From an uncultured Oscillospiraceae bacterium (GTDB lineage Bacteria > Bacillota_A > Clostridia > Oscillospirales > Acutalibacteraceae), in contig USGR01000032.1 in assembly GCA_900554165.1 (NCBI GenBank), positions 1 to 8,453 on the forward strand: 8,453 bases of DNA, written 5' to 3'. Shown one piece after another: positions 1-7,891 of the stretch; position 1 is the stretch's first letter; every line of letters starts with the position of its first letter. The notes beneath the pieces are model-generated. The model made no database searches, was not told the DNA's origin, and saw nothing but the letters and a program-made list of their open reading frames with translations. The translations under genes were made by a program, and so were the position numbers.

Positions 1-1
1 C

Positions 2-304
2 GAAGCGTGTCCGGCGGTTTTGAGCAAAGCTGGCATATTTACTGCGCTGTGCACCGACCATCCGGAAACGCCCGCCAAATATCTGCAGCTATGCGCTGCT
101 GTGGCAGTGCGAAACGGTATGGATAAAATGGAGGCGCTGCGCGCTATAACTATAAATGCCGCTAAAATACTTGGAATATCTGACCGAACCGGCTCACTAA
201 AAAAAGGCAAGGACGCCGATTTGGTGATTTTCAGCGGCAATCCGATTGATGTAACGCAAAAGCCGGAAATGATAATATGTGGAGGAGAAACGATAAAGCC
301 ATGA
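2..304 (+). CDS. Amidohydrolase family protein, C-terminal end (5' end outside window)
   Basis: About 100 C-terminal residues of a metal-dependent amidohydrolase are visible; the frame is open to the left edge, so the start and the N-terminal HxH metal ligands lie outside. The CTDHPETP stretch fits the late-barrel Asp motif that binds metal or activates water in this superfamily. The end has the usual signature: a helix with EALRAITINAAKILG, then GSLKKGKDADLVIFSGNP, the beta-sandwich segment typical of imidazolonepropionase-like enzymes (COG1228 type). The substrate cannot be told from this fragment. The TGA at 302-304 overlaps the ATG of the next gene (ATGA), so the two are probably cotranscribed and translationally coupled. 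The TTG at 20 is only an internal codon, because homology continues to its left. Confidence 0.85.
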   Translation, partial: EACPAVLSKAGIFTALCTDHPETPAKYLQLCAAVAVRNGMDKMEALRAITINAAKILGISDRTGSLKKGKDADLVIFSGNPIDVTQKPEMIICGGETIKP

Positions 305-1143
305 GGGAAATAGATGTAAAAGAGATAAAAGAAGCTGTAGCAAAATTATGTGTTGAGGCAAACATATATCTTCCGGACGATTTAAAGCAAGCGGTAAAGG
401 AAGCCAGCGAGCAGGAAAGCAGCGAGCTCGGCCGAAAAATAATGTGCAATCTCTGCGATAATTTCCGCATAGCCGAGGAGAAGGGCATACCTGTATGCCA
501 GGATACGGGACTGGCGGTAGTATTTGTCGAACTGGGGCAGGATGTGCACTTAACCGGCGGGCTGCTTTACGATGCAGTAAATGAAGGAGTAAAACAGGGC
601 TATGTCGACGGCTATCTCCGGCTGTCGGTCGTGTCCGACCCCATTGAGCGCATCAATACTGGAAGTAATACTCCTGCGGTAATACATACTGAAATCACTG
701 CCGGCGATAAAATAAAGATAACGGTGGCGCCAAAGGGTTTTGGCAGCGAGAATATGAGCGGAATAAGAATGCTTACTCCGGCAGCTTCTCGGGACGATAT
801 AATAGACGCTGTGCTGGAAATAGTGAAAAAAGCCGGCTCAAACCCATGCCCGCCGATTGTTGTAGGAGTCGGCATAGGGGGTAATTTTGAATATAGTGCA
901 TATCTGGCAAAAAAAGCGCTCGTGCGTCCGATAAGCGAGCGAAACAGCGACGAATATTACGCCGAGCTTGAAAGAGACATGCTTAAAAGGATAAACGAGC
1001 TTGGTATAGGTCCGCAAGGATACGGCGGCTCTACTACAGCGCTTGCTGTAAATATTGAAAAATACGCCACCCATATCGCGGGGCTTCCGGTGGCGGTTAA
1101 TATGGGGTGCCATGTAAACAGACACGCCCACGCGGTAATATAA
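301..1143 (+). CDS. Class I fumarate hydratase / tartrate dehydratase, alpha subunit
   Basis: 280-residue alpha subunit of the two-subunit, oxygen-sensitive [4Fe-4S] hydratases, which interconvert fumarate and malate (relatives act on tartrate). The three cluster cysteines expected of the family are all present: Cys66 in GIPVCQDTG, Cys183 in SNPCPP, and Cys270 in VNMGCHVNRHA. GIGG near residues 191-194 and the GGSTTALAVN stretch also match, and length and C-terminus look complete. I place the start at ATG 301 (MREIDVKEI) because family members begin this way. An in-frame ATG at 277 lies upstream of the GGAGGAG ribosome binding site at 281-287 and is unlikely. Spacing from that site to 301 is 13 bases, slightly long. 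The gene overlaps the amidohydrolase stop. The usual partner, a beta-subunit gene directly downstream, is absent. Fumarase versus tartrate dehydratase cannot be settled from alpha alone; fumarase is more likely. Confidence 0.93.
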   Translation: MREIDVKEIKEAVAKLCVEANIYLPDDLKQAVKEASEQESSELGRKIMCNLCDNFRIAEEKGIPVCQDTGLAVVFVELGQDVHLTGGLLYDAVNEGVKQGYVDGYLRLSVVSDPIERINTGSNTPAVIHTEITAGDKIKITVAPKGFGSENMSGIRMLTPAASRDDIIDAVLEIVKKAGSNPCPPIVVGVGIGGNFEYSAYLAKKALVRPISERNSDEYYAELERDMLKRINELGIGPQGYGGSTTALAVNIEKYATHIAGLPVAVNMGCHVNRHAHAVI

Positions 1144-1237
1144 GATTTAGCATATACGCTTTTTGCAGGCCGTTTATTATCTATTAAATATTTATTTTAT
1201 TTTAAAAAAACATTAAATTTTGCAGCTTATTTTATAT

Positions 1238-1243
1238 TATAAT
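1238..1243 (+). promoter_or_regulatory. Possible -10 element for hpf
   Basis: A perfect TATAAT lies in a very AT-rich stretch 119 bases before the hpf start. No good -35 hexamer sits at 16-18 bases; the nearest weak match (ATTAAA at 1212-1217) is 20 bases away. If used, transcription would begin near 1250, placing the hairpin at 1269-1312 in the leader. It would also mean hpf is not simply part of the fumarase transcript. Confidence 0.4.
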
Positions 1244-1268
1244 ATTACATAAAGGGCGCGTATTCCAA

Positions 1269-1312
1269 AATTTGCCAGACGTGTCTGCAGCTTAGATAAA
1301 GCTTGGCAAATT
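1269..1312 (+). repeat. Nested inverted repeat in the hpf leader
   Basis: AATTTGCCA at 1269-1277 pairs perfectly with TGGCAAATT at 1304-1312. Inside this 9-base-pair stem lies a second one, AGCTT (1289-1293) with AAGCT (1299-1303), which abuts the outer 3' arm; the 5' side holds a short AGAC/GTCT dyad. The 3' arm sequence GGCAAAT (1305-1311) is repeated at 1314-1320, so the 5' arm has two possible partners. No T-run follows, so this is not an ordinary terminator. Function unknown; a structured leader or an operator are both possible. Confidence 0.6.
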
Positions 1313-1361
1313 CGGCAAATTTTATATGTGCCGTTTAAATCTAATAAAAGGGAGGATACTT

Positions 1362-1898
1362 ATGAATATCACCATCACTGGAAGAAAAGTCAACGTACGC
1401 GATTCTTTTAAGGAGCGTGTGGAGAAAAAGCTCGGAAAGCTTGACAAATTCTTTAACGACGACGCCGATTGCCGTGTAACGGTAACAGTGGAGAAAAATC
1501 ACCAGACGGTTGAGGTTACGATAAATACGCAGGGAATGTATATACGCGCAGAAGAATCCGCCCCAACAATGGAAGAATCCCTTGACAGGGTTGTAGATGT
1601 GCTTGTGCGCCAGGTGCGCAAGAATAAAACAAAGCTTGCAAAACGTCTGCGTCCATCGGCAAGCGAGCTTAGTGAGCTTAATATTCCGGAGCAGCCGGAA
1701 GAAACCGAAAGCTTTAATATTATCAGGAGCAAAAAATTCGACATTAAGCCCATGGATGTTCAGGAGGCTGTGCTGCAGATGAATATGCTCGGCCACAGCT
1801 TTTATATGTTCCGCAATGTGGACACAGGTGAGATAAACGTAGTATATATGAGAAAGAACAACACATACGGCCTTATAGAGCCGGAGGATGATAAGTAA
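1362..1898 (+). CDS. hpf: Ribosome hibernation promoting factor, long form
   Basis: 178-residue long-form HPF, which binds the decoding region of the 30S subunit and joins idle 70S ribosomes into inactive 100S dimers. Residues 1 to about 100 are the S30AE/YfiA domain (MNITITGRKVNV start, basic helix RQVRKNKTKLAKRLR at about 83-97). An acidic linker of roughly 20 residues follows. Residues about 119-175 form the C-terminal dimerisation domain, with the conserved KKFDIKPMDVQEAVLQMNML and GHSFYMFRN stretches and the closing NNTYGLIEP. Short-form HPFs lack that last domain. ATG 1362 is chosen because GGAGG at 1351-1355 lies 6 bases upstream and the family begins here; a GTG 36 bases earlier lacks a site. 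It appears to be a single-gene unit with its own leader. Stress or stationary-phase control is usual for the family but not shown by this sequence. Confidence 0.96.
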   Translation: MNITITGRKVNVRDSFKERVEKKLGKLDKFFNDDADCRVTVTVEKNHQTVEVTINTQGMYIRAEESAPTMEESLDRVVDVLVRQVRKNKTKLAKRLRPSASELSELNIPEQPEETESFNIIRSKKFDIKPMDVQEAVLQMNMLGHSFYMFRNVDTGEINVVYMRKNNTYGLIEPEDDK

Positions 1899-1977
1899 GT
1901 TAATTTGTTCATACGGTTTGTCTTTAACTAATAAGCGGCAAAGCTTTATGAAAATACTTTAAATTAGGCTAATGACT

Positions 1978-2016
1978 ATTGCAAGCCGGGGATATCATGT
2001 GTCGCCGGCTTGCAAT
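1978..2016. repeat. Strong hairpin between hpf and the methyltransferase gene
   Basis: ATTGCAAGCCGG (1978-1989) and CCGGCTTGCAAT (2005-2016) are perfect 12-base inverted repeats around a 15-base loop. It sits 80 bases after the hpf stop, where a terminator could be, but neither strand has a T-run after the stem. It may be a degenerate or factor-assisted terminator, or a 3' end stabiliser. A second, imperfect dyad follows: CAGCTTAGCG (2018-2027) against CGCTAAAAGCTG (2052-2063). Confidence 0.6.
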
Positions 2017-2085
2017 ACAGCTTAGCGGCTCATATTTATTAAATTGCCGTACGCTAAAAGCTGATTATGTTAAAAAGCTGCGGTT

Positions 2086-2114
2086 TTGACTATTTTGGCA
2101 CAAATATATTTTAT
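2086..2114 (+). promoter_or_regulatory. Probable promoter for the RNA methyltransferase gene
   Basis: TTGACT at 2086-2091 is a near-consensus -35 hexamer. Seventeen bases on lies TTTTAT (2109-2114), a weak -10; TATATT at 2105-2110 is a better hexamer but only 13 bases away. The position, about 60-90 bases before the TTG start, is reasonable and suggests separate transcription from hpf. Confidence 0.45.
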
Positions 2115-2177
2115 TTGTTAAATTCGCAAATGGGAAATAGTTAGTAAATATACAATGTTTATGAAAGAGGATTAATA

Positions 2178-3299
2178 TTGAAATATAATTACGCTGCGAC
2201 CTGCCTTTTCGGACTGGAAGGTCTTGTCGCCGACGAACTTAGAAAAATGGGCGCTGAAGAGGTGGCTGCAGAAAACGGAAGGGTATTTTTCTCCGGCGGC
2301 GCCGATATACTCTGCCGCGCTAATATATGCTCGCGATTTGCCGAGCGCATAATGATTTATATGGGCAGTTTTAAAGCAGAAACGTTCGACGAGCTTTTTG
2401 ACGGCGTAAAATCATTGCCGTGGGAAAGCTTCATAGGCAAAGACGATGCTTTTCCGGTAAAGGGCTGGTCGATAAACTCAGCGCTGCATAGCGTGCCGGG
2501 ATGTCAGTCAATAATAAAAAAGGCGGTTGTTGAGCGGCTGAAATCGGTTTACGGGATTTCGTGGTTTAAGGAAAGCGGCGCTGCTTATAGAATATCATTT
2601 TCTATAATGAAGAATACAGCGTCGCTTTATATCGATACTTCAGGCGAGGGACTGCATAAGCGCGGCTATCGTCCAAGGTCTAACGCCGCGCCTATTAAAG
2701 AGACGCTCGCGGCGGCGATGGCTTATCTTACCGGAATATTTGACGATTCTTATGTATATGACCCCTTTTGCGGCTCCGGCACAATACTCATTGAAAGCGC
2801 GATGATGGCTGCGAACATATCACCCGGCGCAAAGCGCAGATTTGCCGCCGAAAGCTTTGGGCAGATAGATTTATGTGTTTGGAAAGCCGAACGCGAGAGA
2901 GCGCGCGACATTGTAAAAAGAGACATAAGCTTTATGGCGTTTGGCTCTGATATAGACAAAGCGGCGGTTGCCCTTACCTTGTCAAATGCACAGTCAGCCG
3001 GAGTAAAGCAGTTTATAAAGGCTTATCCGGCAGATATAAGAGAATTTAAAGCTTTGGGAGAAAGCGGCAAGGTTATTACAAACCCTCCGTACGGCGAACG
3101 TCTGTCGGACAAAAAGCATGCCGCACAGCTATATAAAATAATGGGCGAGCGGTTTATAAAACAGCCAGGGTGGAGATACTCAATAATAAGCCCTGATGAA
3201 AAGTTTGAGTCGATTTTCGGCAGAAAGGCCGACAAACGGCGCAAGCTCTACAACGGCATGATACAATGCCAGCTTTATATGTATTTTAAAGTCAAATAG
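2178..3299 (+). CDS. THUMP-domain class I SAM-dependent RNA methyltransferase (YpsC/RlmL family)
   Basis: 373 residues, matching the length of Firmicute YpsC proteins and the N-terminal half of E. coli RlmL, which makes N2-methylguanine at 23S rRNA G2445. That activity is inferred by family. Residues 1 to about 160 carry the ferredoxin-like and THUMP RNA-binding part (FGLEGLVADELRKMG at 11-25). The Rossmann methyltransferase domain follows: SAM-binding DPFCGSGT at 195-202, acidic GSDID at 256-260, and catalytic NPPYGERL at 302-309, the motif IV of N2-guanine methyltransferases. KRRKLYNG at 353-360 and a closing beta strand are also typical. The start is a TTG: GAGG at 2167-2170 is 7 bases upstream, the protein begins as expected (KYNYAATCLFGLEG), and the ATG at 2161 runs straight into a stop. 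The next unit, an HD-domain remnant, begins shortly after its stop. Confidence 0.93.
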   Translation: MKYNYAATCLFGLEGLVADELRKMGAEEVAAENGRVFFSGGADILCRANICSRFAERIMIYMGSFKAETFDELFDGVKSLPWESFIGKDDAFPVKGWSINSALHSVPGCQSIIKKAVVERLKSVYGISWFKESGAAYRISFSIMKNTASLYIDTSGEGLHKRGYRPRSNAAPIKETLAAAMAYLTGIFDDSYVYDPFCGSGTILIESAMMAANISPGAKRRFAAESFGQIDLCVWKAERERARDIVKRDISFMAFGSDIDKAAVALTLSNAQSAGVKQFIKAYPADIREFKALGESGKVITNPPYGERLSDKKHAAQLYKIMGERFIKQPGWRYSIISPDEKFESIFGRKADKRRKLYNGMIQCQLYMYFKVK

Positions 3300-3347
3300 C
3301 TGCATAATCTGTAGTATAATAGCGTGAATATATCAACTAATCTAAGC

Positions 3348-3601
3348 CAAAATGATATTATTATGTGGCCTTGTGTCCAAGCAAAATTAGTATTTTTAAA
3401 GTACATTATATATTTTCTTATAGCGCATCATCAAACCTATGCCAAATGTGCATATCAAAGATTATCAGATACTTATTAAGGCCGATTTTCTTATTAATCT
3501 TTATGATAGAGACGCAAGTGAAGATGCGATAAAGACGGCGCTAAAAATATTTTAATACTGATACGGTAACAAAAATATATAAGATAGTGCTTAAAGCCTG
3601 A
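3348..3601 (+). pseudogene. Decayed 3' end of an HD-domain phosphohydrolase gene
   Basis: Three reading frames, read in turn, give one continuous protein tail. Frame one (to about 3443) ends in IIYFLIAHHQTY. Frame two (about 3444-3552) gives NVHIKDYQILIKADFLINLYD and then SEDAIKTALKIF before a stop at 3553. Frame three (3554-3601) gives NTDTVTKIYKIVLKA and a TGA at 3599-3601. This order, HHxTY, then DYQILxxADFLxNLY, then an IF-T-T tail, matches the C-terminus of a widespread clostridial HD-superfamily phosphohydrolase as I remember it. Each junction can be repaired by removing one base: G3441 or a neighbour, and one T of the run at 3550-3553. The N-terminal half with the catalytic His-Asp pair is missing; the residues before about 3380 are only weakly family-like, so the left limit is uncertain. 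Sequencing error could explain the frameshifts but not the missing 5' half. Confidence 0.6.
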
Positions 3602-3638
3602 GCAATATATAAAAATATACAAAACTGCGGGGATTTAT

Positions 3639-4619
3639 ATGCGGTATATATTTATAATTAATCCTGCTGCCGGCAGCGGAACCGGCCTACAGAAAATAAA
3701 GCCCAAAATTGAGGCTTATTTTACCGAGCATCCGGGAAATTATAAAATAATAGTCACATCAAAAAAGCGGCAGGGAATAGAGCTTGCCAAGTCTGAAGCG
3801 CTTTTGGGCGGCAAAGTGAGGATATACGCCTGCGGCGGCGACGGCACACTATTTGACATAGTAAACGGCGTCGCTGGATGCGAAAATGCAGAAATCGGAA
3901 TTATTCCATGCGGTTCGGGAAACGACTTTATAAAATATTTCAGCTCAGACATTGACTTTTTTGACATTGAAGCTCAGGTAAAAGGCTCGTCAATACCCGT
4001 CGACCTAATACACTGCGGAGAATATTATGCCATAAACCAGTGCTTTATAGGCGTAGACTCAGACGTGGCATACAATAAAAATGTTTTGAATAAAGTTCCA
4101 TTTTTGCCCGGCGGCTTGCAATATTTTTTGGCTATCGCCGCAGCGGTAATAAGAAATGACAGCCATAATATGGAGCTGCGCATTGACGATATGATAATCC
4201 CCGAAAAGAATTACTCAATTATGACGGCGGCTAACGCTCCCTTTTACGGCGGCGGCTTTAAAAGCGCGCCGGATGCACTGCCGTCGGACGGACTGCTTGA
4301 TTTTATCAGTATAGACCATGTTTCGCGCCGGCGCATAGCTGCGGTAATTAAAAAGTTCAAGCGCGGCGAGCACTTGGGGCTTGATATATGTCACTATTTT
4401 AAAGGAAAAAGCATGACGGTTCGCTCTAAAAAAGATATGAAAATAAGCCTTGACGGCGAGATAGTAAGAGCAAAAGAAATTACCTTTAAGATATGTGAAA
4501 GGGGCGCTAAAATAATAGTACCGGGCTGCTGTACATCCGGGCTTAAAGAAAAGAATAAGAAAAAGATAGCGTCAAATGCATCGATATCAGGGGCCGCGCC
4601 GGCTATGGACAAACGGTAA
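3639..4619 (+). CDS. Diacylglycerol kinase family lipid kinase (DagK/YegS/LCB5-like)
   Basis: 326 residues. The family uses ATP to phosphorylate diacylglycerol or related lipids at the membrane, recycling diacylglycerol from lipoteichoic acid synthesis in Firmicutes; the exact substrate here is inferred. The N-terminal nucleotide-binding domain begins with FIINPAAGSGTG (5-16) and carries GGDGT at 66-70, the diagnostic catalytic and ATP motif, and PCGSGNDF at 90-97. The C-terminal beta domain holds INQCFIGVDSDVAYN (132-146), FYGGGF (202-207), PSDGLLDF (215-222) and LDGE (271-274). There is no transmembrane segment, as usual. The protein should end near IIVPG (292-296), yet about 30 further residues follow, lysine-rich then Ala/Ser-rich, which look like an unstructured tail. 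ATG 3639 has a modest GGGGA site at 3629-3633. The gene seems monocistronic; nothing nearby indicates its regulation. Confidence 0.93.
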   Translation: MRYIFIINPAAGSGTGLQKIKPKIEAYFTEHPGNYKIIVTSKKRQGIELAKSEALLGGKVRIYACGGDGTLFDIVNGVAGCENAEIGIIPCGSGNDFIKYFSSDIDFFDIEAQVKGSSIPVDLIHCGEYYAINQCFIGVDSDVAYNKNVLNKVPFLPGGLQYFLAIAAAVIRNDSHNMELRIDDMIIPEKNYSIMTAANAPFYGGGFKSAPDALPSDGLLDFISIDHVSRRRIAAVIKKFKRGEHLGLDICHYFKGKSMTVRSKKDMKISLDGEIVRAKEITFKICERGAKIIVPGCCTSGLKEKNKKKIASNASISGAAPAMDKR

Positions 4620-4857
4620 GTTTTAAAGCGATGCCTATTTATTCCTTAAAATGGCGAGCAAAAGCTTTTCATGCATAAGATTAAATCTTTATAGTTACAA
4701 TATGACGTTTCTAATTGGCCTTAACGGTGTTCCTGATTTAGATGTTAAACATCTATCTGAGCACTGACTGAGATTTAGCTGCCATAACTTCTTTTGATTA
4801 TATCTTCGTCTACTTGTTAATAAATTTTGAACAATTAAAAAAATTGCGATTTACCTC
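4620..4857. other. Gene-free spacer between the lipid kinase gene and the groESL promoter
   Basis: I see no coding signal here on either strand and no convincing terminator for the kinase gene. The only clear structure is a 17-base dyad, TAGATGTT-A-AACATCTA, at 4739-4755, about 100 bases upstream of the groES promoter. It looks like a transcription factor site rather than a terminator because its centre is a single base. Which protein would bind it is unknown. Confidence 0.5.
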
Positions 4858-4885
4858 TTGATTTTTACTAAATAATGGCTACAAT
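4858..4885 (+). promoter_or_regulatory. groESL promoter
   Basis: TTGATT (4858-4863) and TACAAT (4880-4885) with a 16-base spacer make a good vegetative sigma-A type promoter. Transcription would start around 4891-4893, at the left edge of the CIRCE operator, the arrangement expected for HrcA repression of a heat-shock operon. Confidence 0.8.
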
Positions 4886-4890
4886 ATATA

Positions 4891-4917
4891 TTAGCACTCA
4901 GGCACAAAGAGTGCTAA
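4891..4917 (+). promoter_or_regulatory. CIRCE operator (HrcA binding site)
   Basis: TTAGCACTC (4891-4899), a 9-base spacer and GAGTGCTAA (4909-4917) match the CIRCE consensus exactly. HrcA bound here represses groESL and releases on heat shock, when GroEL becomes occupied with unfolded protein. The dyad continues beyond the consensus by seven more paired bases on each side (4884-4890 with 4918-4924) and is followed by seven T residues (4924-4930). Confidence 0.98.
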
Positions 4918-4928
4918 TATATATTTTT

Positions 4929-5290
<362 letters not shown>

Positions 5291-5294
5291 TTGA

Positions 5295-6947
<1,653 letters not shown>

Positions 6948-6978
6948 TGCCTTGACTAAGAGCTAAATCTAAATTTAT

Positions 6979-7016
6979 AAAATCCGGTACAGACATTTTA
7001 TCTGTACCGGATTTTT
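6979..7016 (+). terminator. Intrinsic terminator of the groESL operon
   Basis: AAAATCCGGTACAGA (6979-6993) and TCTGTACCGGATTTT (7001-7015) form a perfect 15-base-pair stem with a 7-base loop, running into a T-tract (7012-7016). It lies 31 bases after the groEL stop, so the operon ends with groEL. Confidence 0.95.
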
Positions 7017-7373
7017 ACTGTTCTTTTGTTTAAAGCATTTAAGGCATTTTAGTTTTCAATTCTGCAATTTAAAATTTGTATGATTAAGTAATAGTTTATC
7101 TAGAAAAACAAAATCAAAGTTAATGACTTGTTGTGGCAAGCAGTGGCTTTTTGTGCTTTTATCTATCATTGGTTTTAAGCTCTGCTGTTGTACCACATAT
7201 GTTAATATGCAAATGATACCGTATGTAGCCGTCAGCATTCGTTTAGTAGACTTTAAAAACGACTTCTTTACTAAATCTTTTTGACTACTAATACTAAGCG
7301 GAATACCTTTGTTAAGCTTCTAATTATACTCGGTTTGCAGATAAAATTCTCAAATCATACTAATATCATAATA
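7017..7373. other. Gene-free spacer between convergent groEL and aspartokinase genes
   Basis: About 350 AT-rich bases between two convergent terminators. I recognise no gene or RNA. A minus-strand frame of 60 codons at 7056-7238 has no recognisable motifs and no clear ribosome site, and I do not call it. The only structure is a weak AT dyad, TTTAGTA (7242-7248) with TACTAAA (7269-7275), followed by TCTTTTT, and two more TACTAA copies just after it. Confidence 0.6.
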
Positions 7374-7404
7374 AAACCCGCATTCCTTAAAGTCATGCGG
7401 GTTT
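7374..7404 (-). terminator. Intrinsic terminator of the aspartokinase gene
   Basis: AAACCCGCAT (7374-7383) and ATGCGGGTTT (7395-7404) form a 10-base-pair stem with an 11-base loop. On the minus strand the stem is followed by TTTTATTAT, a usable U-tract, 16 bases after the aspartokinase stop. On the plus strand the following bases are TTTATATATGG, so action in that direction would be weaker. Confidence 0.85.
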
Positions 7405-7420
7405 ATATATGGAGAATATT

Positions 7421-7891
7421 TTATTTTATAAATGCGTCGTGAACTACCTGTACAGCCTTGTCGGCATCGTCCATATTGATAAGTACGGAAATCTTTATCT
7501 CGCTTGTCGAAATCATCTGAATATTTATATCCGCCTCATACAGCGCCTCAAACATTTTTGACGCTACGCCCGGATGCGTTTCCATACCGGCGCCGACTAT
7601 AGAAACCTTTGAAACGTGGTCATCACAGGTGATGTTCATTGCGTCGAGCGACGGCAGCATTTCATGCAGAACCTCTATAGCGTCCTTGCTCTGAGATTTC
7701 GGCACGGTAAAGGTTATGTCCTTCGTTCCGTCGCGGCCCACCGACTGCAGTATTATATCAACGTTTACTCTTTTCCTCGCAAGGGCAGAGAATATTTTAA
7801 AGGCCATGCCGGGAGTATCCTTTATACCTATTATTGACAGACGTGATACGTCATTATCTCTTGCAACGCCTCTTATCAGCATTTTTTCCAC
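7421..7891 (-). CDS. Putative aspartokinase beta (regulatory) subunit from an internal in-frame start
   Basis: Within the aspartokinase frame a GTG (7891-7889) is preceded by a perfect AAGGAGG at a spacing of 8 bases, far better than coding chance would suggest. Starting there gives a 156-residue protein beginning MEKMLIRGVARD and covering exactly the two ACT domains; an ATG three codons on (7882) would give 153 residues. In Bacillus subtilis lysC, the alpha and beta subunits are known to arise from in-phase overlapping genes in this way, the beta chain being the regulatory C-terminal part of about 160 residues. The signal is seen in the sequence; that it is translated here is inference by that analogy. 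Confidence 0.6.
   Translation of the reverse strand: MEKMLIRGVARDNDVSRLSIIGIKDTPGMAFKIFSALARKRVNVDIILQSVGRDGTKDITFTVPKSQSKDAIEVLHEMLPSLDAMNITCDDHVSKVSIVGAGMETHPGVASKMFEALYEADINIQMISTSEIKISVLINMDDADKAVQVVHDAFIK

Noticed and set aside
277..300. Earlier ATG for the fumarase alpha subunit
   Set aside because: It precedes the GGAGGAG that serves as ribosome site, and the family N-terminus matches the ATG at 301.
1341..1796. 151-codon minus-strand open frame opposite hpf
   Set aside because: Fully antisense to a confidently identified gene, with no ribosome site or recognisable motif.
3315..3320. TATAAT just after the methyltransferase stop, as a promoter
   Set aside because: No -35 hexamer at a usable distance, and the downstream sequence is a pseudogene in AT-rich DNA where TATAAT arises by chance.
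3554..3601. Programmed ribosomal frameshifting in the HD-domain region
   Set aside because: Two shifts are needed, no upstream N-terminal half exists, and there is no slippery heptamer with a following structure. Decay is simpler.
4660..4669. AAAAGCTTTT palindrome after the lipid kinase gene, as a terminator
   Set aside because: There is no loop, since the ten bases are self-complementary around the centre, and no longer stem encloses it.
4620..4890. A small ORF or RNA gene between the kinase gene and groES
   Set aside because: Stops are frequent in all frames and no ribosome site or terminator bounds a unit. Only the dyad at 4739-4755 stands out.
7056..7238. 60-codon minus-strand open frame in the groEL-aspartokinase spacer
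   Set aside because: No family resemblance, no clear ribosome binding site, and coding-like composition is lacking. Kept only as a remark.
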